Source: an uncultured Bacteroidales bacterium | GTDB lineage: Bacteria > Bacteroidota > Bacteroidia > Bacteroidales > UBA932 | NCBI GenBank assembly: GCA_947303465.1 | Contig: CAMYYI010000019.1 | Coordinates: 1-38,142 of the forward strand | Reading direction: 5' to 3' | DNA length: 38,142 nucleotides | Shown here: piece after piece, positions 23,815 to 30,515 of the stretch | Layout of the letters: every line of letters starts with the position of its first letter | Numbering within the stretch: position 1 is the stretch's first letter | The notes under the pieces: model-generated | The model's database searches: none | The model's input: the letters and a program-made list of their open reading frames with translations, nothing else | Told to the model about the DNA's origin: nothing | Position numbers and translations under genes: made by a program

Positions 23815-24933
23815 ATGGAATTCATCGTATCTAGCGCAGAACTACTGAAGGGCGTCCTCAATGTCTCCAAGGCAATTCCCGCCAAGACCTCCCTTCCCAT
23901 ATTGGAAAACTTCCTTTTTGTCCTAGGCGACGGCAAGCTTGACATCACGGCTTCCGACCAGGAGCTCACATTGCGTACTTCAGTCCCCGTCGACGTCAAG
24001 GATGGCGGCTCCATAGCGGTTCCGGCCCGCCAGATCATCGATCTGCTGAAGGCACTGCCCGATCAGCCCCTCACCATAAAGACCAAGGGAGAAGGCTCCT
24101 TCGAGTGCCTCTGGAACAACGGTAACTCCTCCCTGCCTTACTTCCCCGCTGCCGATTACCCTGAGATCAAGGGAGTAGGTGAAGATGCTGAGACGGTTAC
24201 GTTCCCGGCCCAATCGCTTGCCGACGGTATCAGCGGCACTATTTATGCCACCGCCGACGACGAGATGCGTCCCGCCATGAACGGTATATTCTTCGATATA
24301 GATACGGCCAGCACCACCCTGGTGGCGTCCGATTCCCATAAGCTTATATGCTACACCACCGATGATGTGAAAGCGGCGCAGAAGTCTTCTTTCATCCTTC
24401 ACAAGAAGCCCGCCGCCGTGCTCCGTTCCCTGCTCGAGAAGGGCGAGGGCGACGTCGAATTGCGCTTCGATGCCGGCAACGTGGTGTTCAACTACGGTGC
24501 TACCATGATGGTATGCCGTCTCATAGTCGGCAAGTATCCCAAATATCGCGATGTAATTCCGCAGAACAACTCCAATATACTACGCATCGACCGCGTGCAG
24601 CTCCTCAACACCGTGCGCCGCGTATCCGTATGCGCAAACAAGGCCTCCAACCATGTGAAGTTCAACCTCACTCCCGGACAGCTCGAGATTACCGCACAGG
24701 ATCTGGGCTTCGCCCTGGCCGCATACGAAAAACTGGAGTGCGACTATGCCGGAGAAGACCTGGCGATAGGATTCAAGTCTTCGTTCCTTGTGGAGATTCT
24801 TGCAAACATGAGTTGCGAGACCCTCGTGATGAAGTTTATGGATGCCCGCAGGGCCGCCCTCATCATCCCTTCGGAAGAGGAAGCCGCCAGCGAAAAGATC
24901 TGCGGTATCCTTATGCCGATAATGATTTCCTAA
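23815..24933 (+). CDS. dnaN: DNA polymerase III beta subunit (sliding clamp)
   Basis: The 372-aa protein has the length and three-domain arrangement of the beta clamp, the ring that holds the replicative polymerase on DNA. The start MEFIVSSAELLKGVLNVSKAIPAKTSLPILENF (given here as one stretch of family landmarks: SAELLKGV, KAIPAKTSLPILENF) and the C-terminal end GILMPIMIS are typical. It is followed after four bases by a DnaQ-like exonuclease, so clamp and nuclease are made together. No dnaA or origin is in the window. Confidence 0.96.
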   Translation: MEFIVSSAELLKGVLNVSKAIPAKTSLPILENFLFVLGDGKLDITASDQELTLRTSVPVDVKDGGSIAVPARQIIDLLKALPDQPLTIKTKGEGSFECLWNNGNSSLPYFPAADYPEIKGVGEDAETVTFPAQSLADGISGTIYATADDEMRPAMNGIFFDIDTASTTLVASDSHKLICYTTDDVKAAQKSSFILHKKPAAVLRSLLEKGEGDVELRFDAGNVVFNYGATMMVCRLIVGKYPKYRDVIPQNNSNILRIDRVQLLNTVRRVSVCANKASNHVKFNLTPGQLEITAQDLGFALAAYEKLECDYAGEDLAIGFKSSFLVEILANMSCETLVMKFMDARRAALIIPSEEEAASEKICGILMPIMIS

Positions 24934-24937
24934 GGTT

Positions 24938-25768
24938 ATGGAACTCAATCTTCAGAAGCCCCTTCTCTTCTTTGACATAGAGAGCACGGGGCTTTCAATT
25001 CCTGTGAACTCTATCATAGAGCTCAGTTTCGTAAAGGTGTTCCCCGGAGGCGAGGAACGCATAAAGACCTGGAAGATAAAGCCATGGGACTACGAGCGCG
25101 GCTGCCAGCGGCCGATTGAGCCGGCTGCGTCCGCCGTTAACGGCGTAACCGACAATATGCTGGTTGACTGCCCTACTTTCTTCGAACTTGCAGATGAGAT
25201 AGCATCCTGGATCAAGGACAGTGACCTTGCAGGATTCAACTCGCAGAAATTCGACCTGCCCTTGCTGGCAGAGGAATTCGAGCGCGTCGCTCTTGCCGGA
25301 AAAAAGCTGGACGTGGACCTTCATGCTCCCCGCATGGTGGATGTCCAGAACATATTCCACGCCATGGAGCCCCGCAACCTCAAAGCCGCTTACCGCTTCT
25401 ACTGCGGCGGCGATGATTTCGAAAACGCCCACACGGCAGAAGCCGACACAGTCGCCACCCTCAAGGTCCTGAAAGCCCAGCTGGACCGCTATCCCGACCA
25501 GCTAAAGAACGATGTGGCACAGCTCGCCACGTTTGCGGGACGCAAGACTGTGGACTTCTCCGGATGCATGGTTTACAACGAAGCCGGAGAGCCTGTGATA
25601 AACTTCGGGAAGCACAAGGGCAAGACCGCGCGCGAGGTCTTTGATACAGACCCGTCCTACTTCGCATGGGTGCGCCAAGGCAGTTTCTCCCTGGACACGA
25701 AGCGTCAGTTTGAAAAACTGGAGGAGCAATTCAAGCTCGAAAGACTTGCTAAGAAATGGCGAAACTGA
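24938..25768 (+). CDS. DnaQ-like 3'-5' exonuclease with ExoX-like C-terminal domain
   Basis: The 276-aa protein has the DEDDh exonuclease core: Asp13 and Glu15 in FFDIESTGLS, the middle acidic motif in GFNSQKFDLPLL, and His/Asp in AHTAEADTVATL. The last 65 residues (INFGKHKGKTAREVFDTDPSYFAWV in two parts) form the small domain found at the C-terminus of ExoX-like nucleases. Family members degrade single-stranded or mismatched 3' ends. Its place four bases behind dnaN suggests a role in replication or repair, perhaps as an epsilon-like proofreader. Its last 13 bases overlap the start of nhaA in another frame. Confidence 0.88.
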   Translation: MELNLQKPLLFFDIESTGLSIPVNSIIELSFVKVFPGGEERIKTWKIKPWDYERGCQRPIEPAASAVNGVTDNMLVDCPTFFELADEIASWIKDSDLAGFNSQKFDLPLLAEEFERVALAGKKLDVDLHAPRMVDVQNIFHAMEPRNLKAAYRFYCGGDDFENAHTAEADTVATLKVLKAQLDRYPDQLKNDVAQLATFAGRKTVDFSGCMVYNEAGEPVINFGKHKGKTAREVFDTDPSYFAWVRQGSFSLDTKRQFEKLEEQFKLERLAKKWRN

Positions 25769-27174
25769 TTCCTGTATACACTTGGAATAAAAGCGTAATT
25801 AATTTCAACAGGCGCAGTGACAGGCTGGCAAAGCAACCCTGGTTCCAGGGCGTCCTGCTGATGGGTTGCGTGGTCGTGGCGATGCTGCTGGCCAACCTGC
25901 CCTTTACCAAACATCTGTATCACGCTGTTCTTGAGACCCATCTCCAGATGCATCTGGCGAGTCCGGACAGCACCGTGGACCTGCTGTTCCCGAGAGACCT
26001 TACGATAGAGAAGTTCATCAATGACATATTGATGGTAATCTTTTTCTTTACCGTGGGTCTGGAAATCCGCCGCGAGGTGGCACACGGAGAACTGTCCAGT
26101 GCCAGGAAAGCCCTGCTCCCCGTGATTGCAGCCTTCGGCGGCGTGGTGGCTCCGGCTGTTATTTATGCAGTTATCAACCATGGTACCGCAGCAGCAAGCG
26201 GCTGGGGCATTCCTACTGCCACGGACATAGCCTTCGCGGTCTGCATACTGTCCGTGCTGGATAAGAAAGTACCTATTTCCCTTAAGGTTTTCTTAACGGC
26301 GCTCGCCATAGCTGACGACCTCATAGCCATACTGGTGGTGGCTATCTTCTATGGGGGCGACATAAACCTGCCGCTGCTTGGTATTGCGCTGATAATTATC
26401 GGATTCACACTTGCGTTGCGAAAGATGGGCGAGAAACACATGTTTCCGTACATCTTCATGGCAGTTCTGGTCTGGGCGCTGTTCTATTACAGCGGCATCC
26501 ATGCCACCATGTCCGGAGTCGTCATGGCTTTCCTGATTCCATCCACATCCCGATACAACAAGGCCCAGTACCTGCGCAAGCGCAATTACTACATAGCCAG
26601 GCTGGACGAGTACGACGGGCTGGACAACGAGCCGTTCCCCAACGGGCCGCAGAAGCACTGCCTGCGCAAGCTGGAAAGCATAGCCCACGGCACCATGGAC
26701 ATGAGTTACCGTGTGGAGCACGCCCTGACGCCCTGGGTAAACTTCCTGATCATGCCTGTATTTGCCCTTGCAAATGCAGGTGTAGAGATTACGGACCCTT
26801 CATACTTCAACGTATTCTCATATGATCCCGCGCTCGGCAGCGTCTCGATGGGCATTTTCTTCGGCCTTCTTCTGGGCAAGCCGCTGGGCATTACCCTCTT
26901 CAGCTGGATAGCCATAAAACTGAAGGTCGGCGAAATGCCCGAGCACTCCAGCTGGAAGATGTTTTTTGCCGTTGCATGCCTTGGCGGTATAGGTTTTACC
27001 ATGAGTATCTTTGTGGATACGCTGTCCTTCGGCGGCCTGCTGCCCGATGTTACGGAGCACCTGCGGAACGCCGGGAAAATCGCAGTCCTGATGGGGTCCA
27101 TCTGTGCCGGAGCCCTCGGCAGCCTGCTGATTACCCTAGTGAACAAGTTGGAAAAACAAAAAAGCGAAGAATGA
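25756..27174 (+). CDS. nhaA: Na+/H+ antiporter NhaA
   Basis: The 472-aa inner-membrane antiporter exchanges sodium for protons and serves pH and salt homeostasis. It has about twelve hydrophobic spans. The transport-site pair Asp187-Asp188 lies in ALAIADDLIAIL and corresponds to Asp163/164 of E. coli; Asp157 in GIPTATDIAFA corresponds to Asp133. It is longer than the 388-aa E. coli protein because of an N-terminal extension and a hydrophilic insertion (about 270-315, SRYNKAQYLRKRNYYIARLD), which is common in Bacteroidetes members. The start lies inside the end of the exonuclease gene (13-base overlap), and the TGA stop sits in the loop of the tRNA-Thr terminator. Confidence 0.96.
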   Translation: MAKLIPVYTWNKSVINFNRRSDRLAKQPWFQGVLLMGCVVVAMLLANLPFTKHLYHAVLETHLQMHLASPDSTVDLLFPRDLTIEKFINDILMVIFFFTVGLEIRREVAHGELSSARKALLPVIAAFGGVVAPAVIYAVINHGTAAASGWGIPTATDIAFAVCILSVLDKKVPISLKVFLTALAIADDLIAILVVAIFYGGDINLPLLGIALIIIGFTLALRKMGEKHMFPYIFMAVLVWALFYYSGIHATMSGVVMAFLIPSTSRYNKAQYLRKRNYYIARLDEYDGLDNEPFPNGPQKHCLRKLESIAHGTMDMSYRVEHALTPWVNFLIMPVFALANAGVEITDPSYFNVFSYDPALGSVSMGIFFGLLLGKPLGITLFSWIAIKLKVGEMPEHSSWKMFFAVACLGGIGFTMSIFVDTLSFGGLLPDVTEHLRNAGKIAVLMGSICAGALGSLLITLVNKLEKQKSEE

Positions 27175-27184
27175 TTCTCCGCTT
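27152..27184 (-). terminator. tRNA-Thr terminator containing the nhaA stop codon
   Basis: A 10-bp stem (27162-27171 with 27175-27184, one G-U pair) encloses a three-base loop. On the minus strand it is followed by TTTTGTTTTTCC. The loop, 27172-27174, is exactly the TGA stop of nhaA on the other strand, so the last four nhaA codons double as the terminator arm. Confidence 0.75.
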
Positions 27185-27188
27185 CTTG

Positions 27189-27261
27189 AGCCACTCATCA
27201 GGCTCGAACTGACGACCTGCGCGTTACGAATGCGCTGCTCTACCGACTGAGCTAAAGTGGC
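27189..27261 (-). tRNA. tRNA-Thr (anticodon CGT)
   Basis: The 73-base gene gives a full cloverleaf on the minus strand. The acceptor stem GCCACTT pairs with GAGTGGC (one G-U), the D arm is GCTC...GAGC, the anticodon arm is GCGCA / TTCGTAA / CGCGC with an A-C mismatch next to the loop, and the T arm is GTCAG / TTCGAGC / CTGAT. The discriminator is T and no CCA is encoded. Anticodon CGU reads ACG, threonine. It has its own consensus promoter upstream and a terminator downstream. Confidence 0.95.
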
Positions 27262-27271
27262 GTTGGGACTG

Positions 27272-27302
27272 CAAATATAAGTCTTTTCGACGAATCTGCA
27301 AA
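27272..27302 (-). promoter_or_regulatory. Consensus promoter of tRNA-Thr
   Basis: On the minus strand TTTG (27299-27302), a spacer of exactly 19 bases and TATATTTG (27272-27279) give the best match to the Bacteroidetes -33/-7 promoter in the window. The tRNA begins 10 bases after the -7 box. It starts seven bases after the ClC stop codon. Confidence 0.75.
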
Positions 27303-27308
27303 AAAGAC

Positions 27309-29066
27309 TTAATCCGAATTCTGAATCATCTTCAGCTCTTCGCGATAGGCCATAAGCAGGCGGCTGCGGGAGATGAAACCCAGGTAACGGCGGCCGGAAT
27401 CAACGACGGGCAGGCGCCAGGCGCCGGTGGTGTCGAACTTCTGCATCACGCTTTCCATCTTTTCATCTTCATCTATCAGTGCCGGAGCATGCTCCATTAT
27501 GTTGACCACATTGGTATTGTCATACAAGTCCGTGCGGAGTAGATACTTGCGTATGTTGCCAATGTCTATGTAGCCCTGGAAACGCCCCTTTTTGTCAATC
27601 ACTGCTGCCACGGCGGCATTATTGTCCTGCACTGCCGACACCACATCCCGCAGGGTCCCTCCTATGTAAATCCTGGGATACTTGTCACGTATAAGCGACT
27701 TCGTGCTCATCAGCGTCAGCACCGCCTGGTCATTATCGTGCGTAAGCAAGTCTCCGCTCTGGGCGATGCGCTTGGTATAAATAGAGTACTTCTCGAATAT
27801 GCGTGTTGTGCCATAAGACACGGTCGCACAGATGATAAGGGGTATCAGCAGAGCATAACCCCCGGAAATCTCCGCTATAAGGAATATCGCCGTCATGGGT
27901 GCCTGCATAACCCCTGCCATCATGGCCGCCATTCCCACCAGCACAAAATTCTGTTCCGGAACATCGGCTCCGAGGAGATTGAAACAGCGTGCAAGAACGA
28001 AGCCCGCGATGGCACCGCAGAAAAGGGTGGGGCCGAAAGTTCCACCATTGCCGCCTCCGGAGTTGGTAGCCGTCATGGCAAGTACCTTGACCAGGAAAAC
28101 CAACAGGAAGAATATCACAATGCCCCAGCCGCTGCCCATCATGGTGGCAAGTATGGATGAAGACCCTGACACGTCACGCCCGTTGAGCATATCCGACAGC
28201 ACACCGTAACCCTCTCCGTAAAGCTGCGGGAACAGGAAAATCATGAGCCCCAATGCCACGGAACAAAGTATCCAACGGACATATACATTCTTCACTTTGC
28301 CGAGCTTATCCTCCAGCCAAAGGGTCGTACCGGTAAAGTACAGCGAGGCGAAGCCCATCACGACGCCCATTATGATATAGAAAGGAATGTTCCCCATGGA
28401 GAACGGAGTAAGGCTGCAGGCGAACATGGGAGTCTGCCCATGGAAGACATAAGCGATAACCGTTGCGGAAATTGTTGAGATCAGCAGCGGGAGCATGGAC
28501 GACAGGGAGAGGTTGAAGAGCAATATCTCCATCGTGAACAGCACGCCGGCGAGAGGAGCCTTGAAGATACCTGCTATGGCTCCGGCAGCGCCACAACCGA
28601 GCAGTACGGTTATATTGCGATAAGACAGATCGAAAACACGGCCGATATTACTGCCTATTGCCGCTCCCGTATAGACTATTGGCGCCTCCGCTCCTACAGA
28701 GCCGCCGAATCCTATGGTGATGGACGATGTCAGAATGGACGACCACATGTTATGCGGCCGGATCTTGGACTCACCCCGGCTCACCGCAAGCAGCACCTTG
28801 GTAACACCGTGGCTGATATTGTCCCGTACCACATAGCGGAGAATCAAGAGCGATATCAACATACCGACTCCCGGCAGTACCAGATACTGAAGATTGTATG
28901 GCATAGAGAGGCCCCCATCCAGCAGGTGCTTGATAGCGTCTATGCACCAGGTAAGCAGCACAGCTGCCAGGCCCGAGCAAACGCCCACCACGAAACTGAG
29001 TATGAGCAGGCGGTTCCTCTCGGAAATATGCTTCAAGAGTTTGCTATGAATCTGACGGATCGTCAT
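27309..29066 (-). CDS. ClC-family chloride channel/transporter with CBS domains
   Basis: The 585-aa membrane protein has about ten hydrophobic spans. The ClC selectivity motifs are present as GSVGAEAP (122-129), with the gating glutamate at 127, and GGNGGTFGP. The last 140 residues hold two CBS-type modules (SLIRDKYPRIYIGGTLRDV and VVNIMEHAPALIDEDEKMESV), which bind adenine nucleotides in relatives and regulate transport. The common GKEGP/GREGP form is changed to GAEAP here, but the glutamate is kept. The ATG at 29066 is chosen because the 40 upstream codons are Arg/Pro-rich and overlap the preceding gene. That choice leaves a 23-base overlap with the small acidic gene. Confidence 0.9.
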   Translation of the reverse strand: MTIRQIHSKLLKHISERNRLLILSFVVGVCSGLAAVLLTWCIDAIKHLLDGGLSMPYNLQYLVLPGVGMLISLLILRYVVRDNISHGVTKVLLAVSRGESKIRPHNMWSSILTSSITIGFGGSVGAEAPIVYTGAAIGSNIGRVFDLSYRNITVLLGCGAAGAIAGIFKAPLAGVLFTMEILLFNLSLSSMLPLLISTISATVIAYVFHGQTPMFACSLTPFSMGNIPFYIIMGVVMGFASLYFTGTTLWLEDKLGKVKNVYVRWILCSVALGLMIFLFPQLYGEGYGVLSDMLNGRDVSGSSSILATMMGSGWGIVIFFLLVFLVKVLAMTATNSGGGNGGTFGPTLFCGAIAGFVLARCFNLLGADVPEQNFVLVGMAAMMAGVMQAPMTAIFLIAEISGGYALLIPLIICATVSYGTTRIFEKYSIYTKRIAQSGDLLTHDNDQAVLTLMSTKSLIRDKYPRIYIGGTLRDVVSAVQDNNAAVAAVIDKKGRFQGYIDIGNIRKYLLRTDLYDNTNVVNIMEHAPALIDEDEKMESVMQKFDTTGAWRLPVVDSGRRYLGFISRSRLLMAYREELKMIQNSD

Positions 29067-29430
29067 CTCCGCCGTACTGGGAAATATTGTCGTCGGGGAG
29101 AGTATCGTCGCCCTCGGGCGCTCCGGCGGTTCCGGCCACTTCTTCGGCCTCCGCCTCTTCTTCGCCCTCAAGCCAGCGCTCCACATCCTCGGGGTTGTCG
29201 ATATCCACTTTTATCTTTACGAGATAGATATCTGTATCTGTCTCAATTGTAACAGCATAGAACGGCTCAATCAGCTTTCCTGTCCTGGGGTTCACGCCCG
29301 GGGAATACTTTACGAGGTCGGGAAGGAAATCATTGAATCCTTTAGGATACTTCTCGTTGAAAAGCTGTGTGATATCTGCCGGGAGATTTTCCTGACTGAT
29401 GACGTGTCTGCGCTTGCTGTCTGAATTCAT
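29044..29430 (-). CDS. Small acidic conserved protein of unknown function
   Basis: The 128-aa protein is soluble, has no signal peptide and splits in two. The first 85 residues form a compact domain (ISQENLPADITQLFNEKYPKGF..., FYAVTIETDTDIYLVKIKVDID). An acidic, low-complexity tail of Glu, Asp, Gly and Ala follows. I recognise the N-terminal pattern from small Bacteroides hypothetical proteins but know no function. It is upstream of, and overlaps, the ClC gene by 23 bases, so the two are translated together. An imperfect -7 box (AATATTTG) may lie about 30 bases before its ATG. Confidence 0.7.
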   Translation of the reverse strand: MNSDSKRRHVISQENLPADITQLFNEKYPKGFNDFLPDLVKYSPGVNPRTGKLIEPFYAVTIETDTDIYLVKIKVDIDNPEDVERWLEGEEEAEAEEVAGTAGAPEGDDTLPDDNISQYGGDDDPSDS

Positions 29431-29492
29431 AGCTATAAGTGTTTCGGGTACAATATTAAATCAAATATTTTAATCAAACAAAAAAATGTGTG

Positions 29493-29500
29493 TATCTTTG
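29493..29500 (+). promoter_or_regulatory. -7 box of the sirtuin gene, three bases before its ATG
   Basis: TATCTTTG matches TAnnTTTG and is followed by GGT and the ATG at 29504. A start codon this close means the message would have essentially no leader. No TTG is visible 19-20 bases upstream. Confidence 0.45.
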
Positions 29501-29503
29501 GGT

Positions 29504-30232
29504 ATGGCAAATAAGAAGAATCTGGTAGTGCTCAGCGGCTCCGGCATAAGCGCCGAGAGTGGTATCGCCACTTTCCGTGGTGGTAACGGTCTGTGGGACA
29601 ATGTCCCCGTAGAAGAAATCTGTACTCCGGAAGGCTGGAGACGCAATCCCGGCAAGGTGCTCAAGTTCTACAACAACCTGCGCTCACAGATGCGCGAACG
29701 CCAGCCAAATGCCGCCCACACTATTCTGGCCGAACTGGAGGCTGAATACAATGTCTGCGTTATAACCCAGAACGTGGACAACCTTCACGAGAGGGCGGGC
29801 AGCAGCCGGGTGCTGCATCTTCACGGCGAGCTCACAAAGGTACGTCCAGAAGACTGCTACAACGACTACGATGGTTTCTCCATGAAATATGTTCAGGACA
29901 TAGGGTACAGGGCCGTAGAACTTGGAGAGACGGGAGGGCCGCACAATAAGCAGTTGCGACCGCACATAGTCTGGTTCGGCGAGGCCGTACCCAACCTTGA
30001 GAAAGCCGCACAGCTTGTAAGTATAGCCGACATTCTTGTCATAGTCGGCACCTCCCTGCAGGTCTACCCTGCCGCCAGCCTATACCATTACGCTCCTTCC
30101 GGATGCCAGATCTGGCTCATCGATCCCGACGAACGCCTCGGCCGCCAGCTGGAGGCCGCCGGTATCCACGTCATAACTGACGTCGCGACCTCCGGAATGA
30201 GAACATTCCGGAGGTCGCTGTGCGACTTCTAA
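29504..30232 (+). CDS. cobB: Sirtuin NAD-dependent protein deacylase (CobB-like)
   Basis: The 242-aa enzyme removes acyl groups from lysine using NAD. The NAD-binding GSGISAESGIATFRG, TQNVDNLHERAG (88-99) and the catalytic His107 in HLHGEL are present. The zinc-ribbon cysteines of E. coli CobB are missing: only one Cys remains in that region, as in zinc-less Bacteroides homologues. The YxxR signature of desuccinylases (FYNARR in CobB) reads FYNNLR, so the Arg position is Leu. An upstream in-frame ATG at 29486 is less likely because it precedes the -7 box. The final eleven codons lie in a direct repeat and a 15-bp hairpin; the end of the protein still resembles the family (SGMRTFRRSL). Confidence 0.9.
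   Translation: MANKKNLVVLSGSGISAESGIATFRGGNGLWDNVPVEEICTPEGWRRNPGKVLKFYNNLRSQMRERQPNAAHTILAELEAEYNVCVITQNVDNLHERAGSSRVLHLHGELTKVRPEDCYNDYDGFSMKYVQDIGYRAVELGETGGPHNKQLRPHIVWFGEAVPNLEKAAQLVSIADILVIVGTSLQVYPAASLYHYAPSGCQIWLIDPDERLGRQLEAAGIHVITDVATSGMRTFRRSLCDF
30185..30218. repeat. 15-bp perfect hairpin at the 3' end of the sirtuin gene
   Basis: GCGACCTCCGGAATG (30185-30199) pairs perfectly with 30204-30218 around the loop AGAA, all within the last codons of the coding sequence. No T-run follows, so it is a palindromic repeat or mRNA-end structure rather than a standard terminator. Confidence 0.75.
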
Positions 30233-30333
30233 CCCCCGCTGCTCCGCAGCTGCCCCCAGGGGCATCTCGGCCTCCGGCCGGTCGCTTCGCAACTTGTTAT
30301 AATGAGAACGTTCCGGAGGTCGCTGTGCGACTT
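30196..30333. repeat. 33-bp direct repeat, two copies 105 bases apart
   Basis: Bases 30196-30228 recur at 30301-30333 with one mismatch. The first copy codes for the end of the sirtuin, the second is non-coding. Each copy contains the mini-hairpin GTCGC-TGT-GCGAC. Between them lies GC-rich sequence with GCTG-CTCCG-CAGC. Confidence 0.75.
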
Positions 30334-30352
30334 GTTAACCTGTTAATAGGTT

Positions 30353-30515
30353 GCGAGCGGCAGCGGTCCCTCCGGGACGTGTCCACCCCCGGATACGGGT
30401 AGGGGGATGGGGCCCGCCGGAGACAAGTTCTTGCGGAGCAAGGACGAAGGAAACGGTGGGAGGGGCCGGAGTGAGCGAAGCGAACGGAGTTCCCGGAGGG
30501 GCCACTGCCGCTCGC
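30353..30515. repeat. 163-base non-coding element with 24-bp terminal inverted repeats
   Basis: The ends 30353-30376 and 30492-30515 are inverted copies with two mismatches in 24. The interior is GC-rich, non-coding, and includes a GGGT.AGGGGGAT segment akin to the repeat in ygiQ and behind htrA. The right end touches the tex stop codon (30515-30517). The shape is that of a small non-autonomous mobile element or a large two-way terminator. Confidence 0.6.

Noticed and set aside
30353..30515. CRISPR-like or IS element in the sirtuin-tex gap
   Set aside because: There are no regularly spaced repeats and no transposase frame. It has only one pair of inverted ends and is listed as a possible small non-autonomous element.
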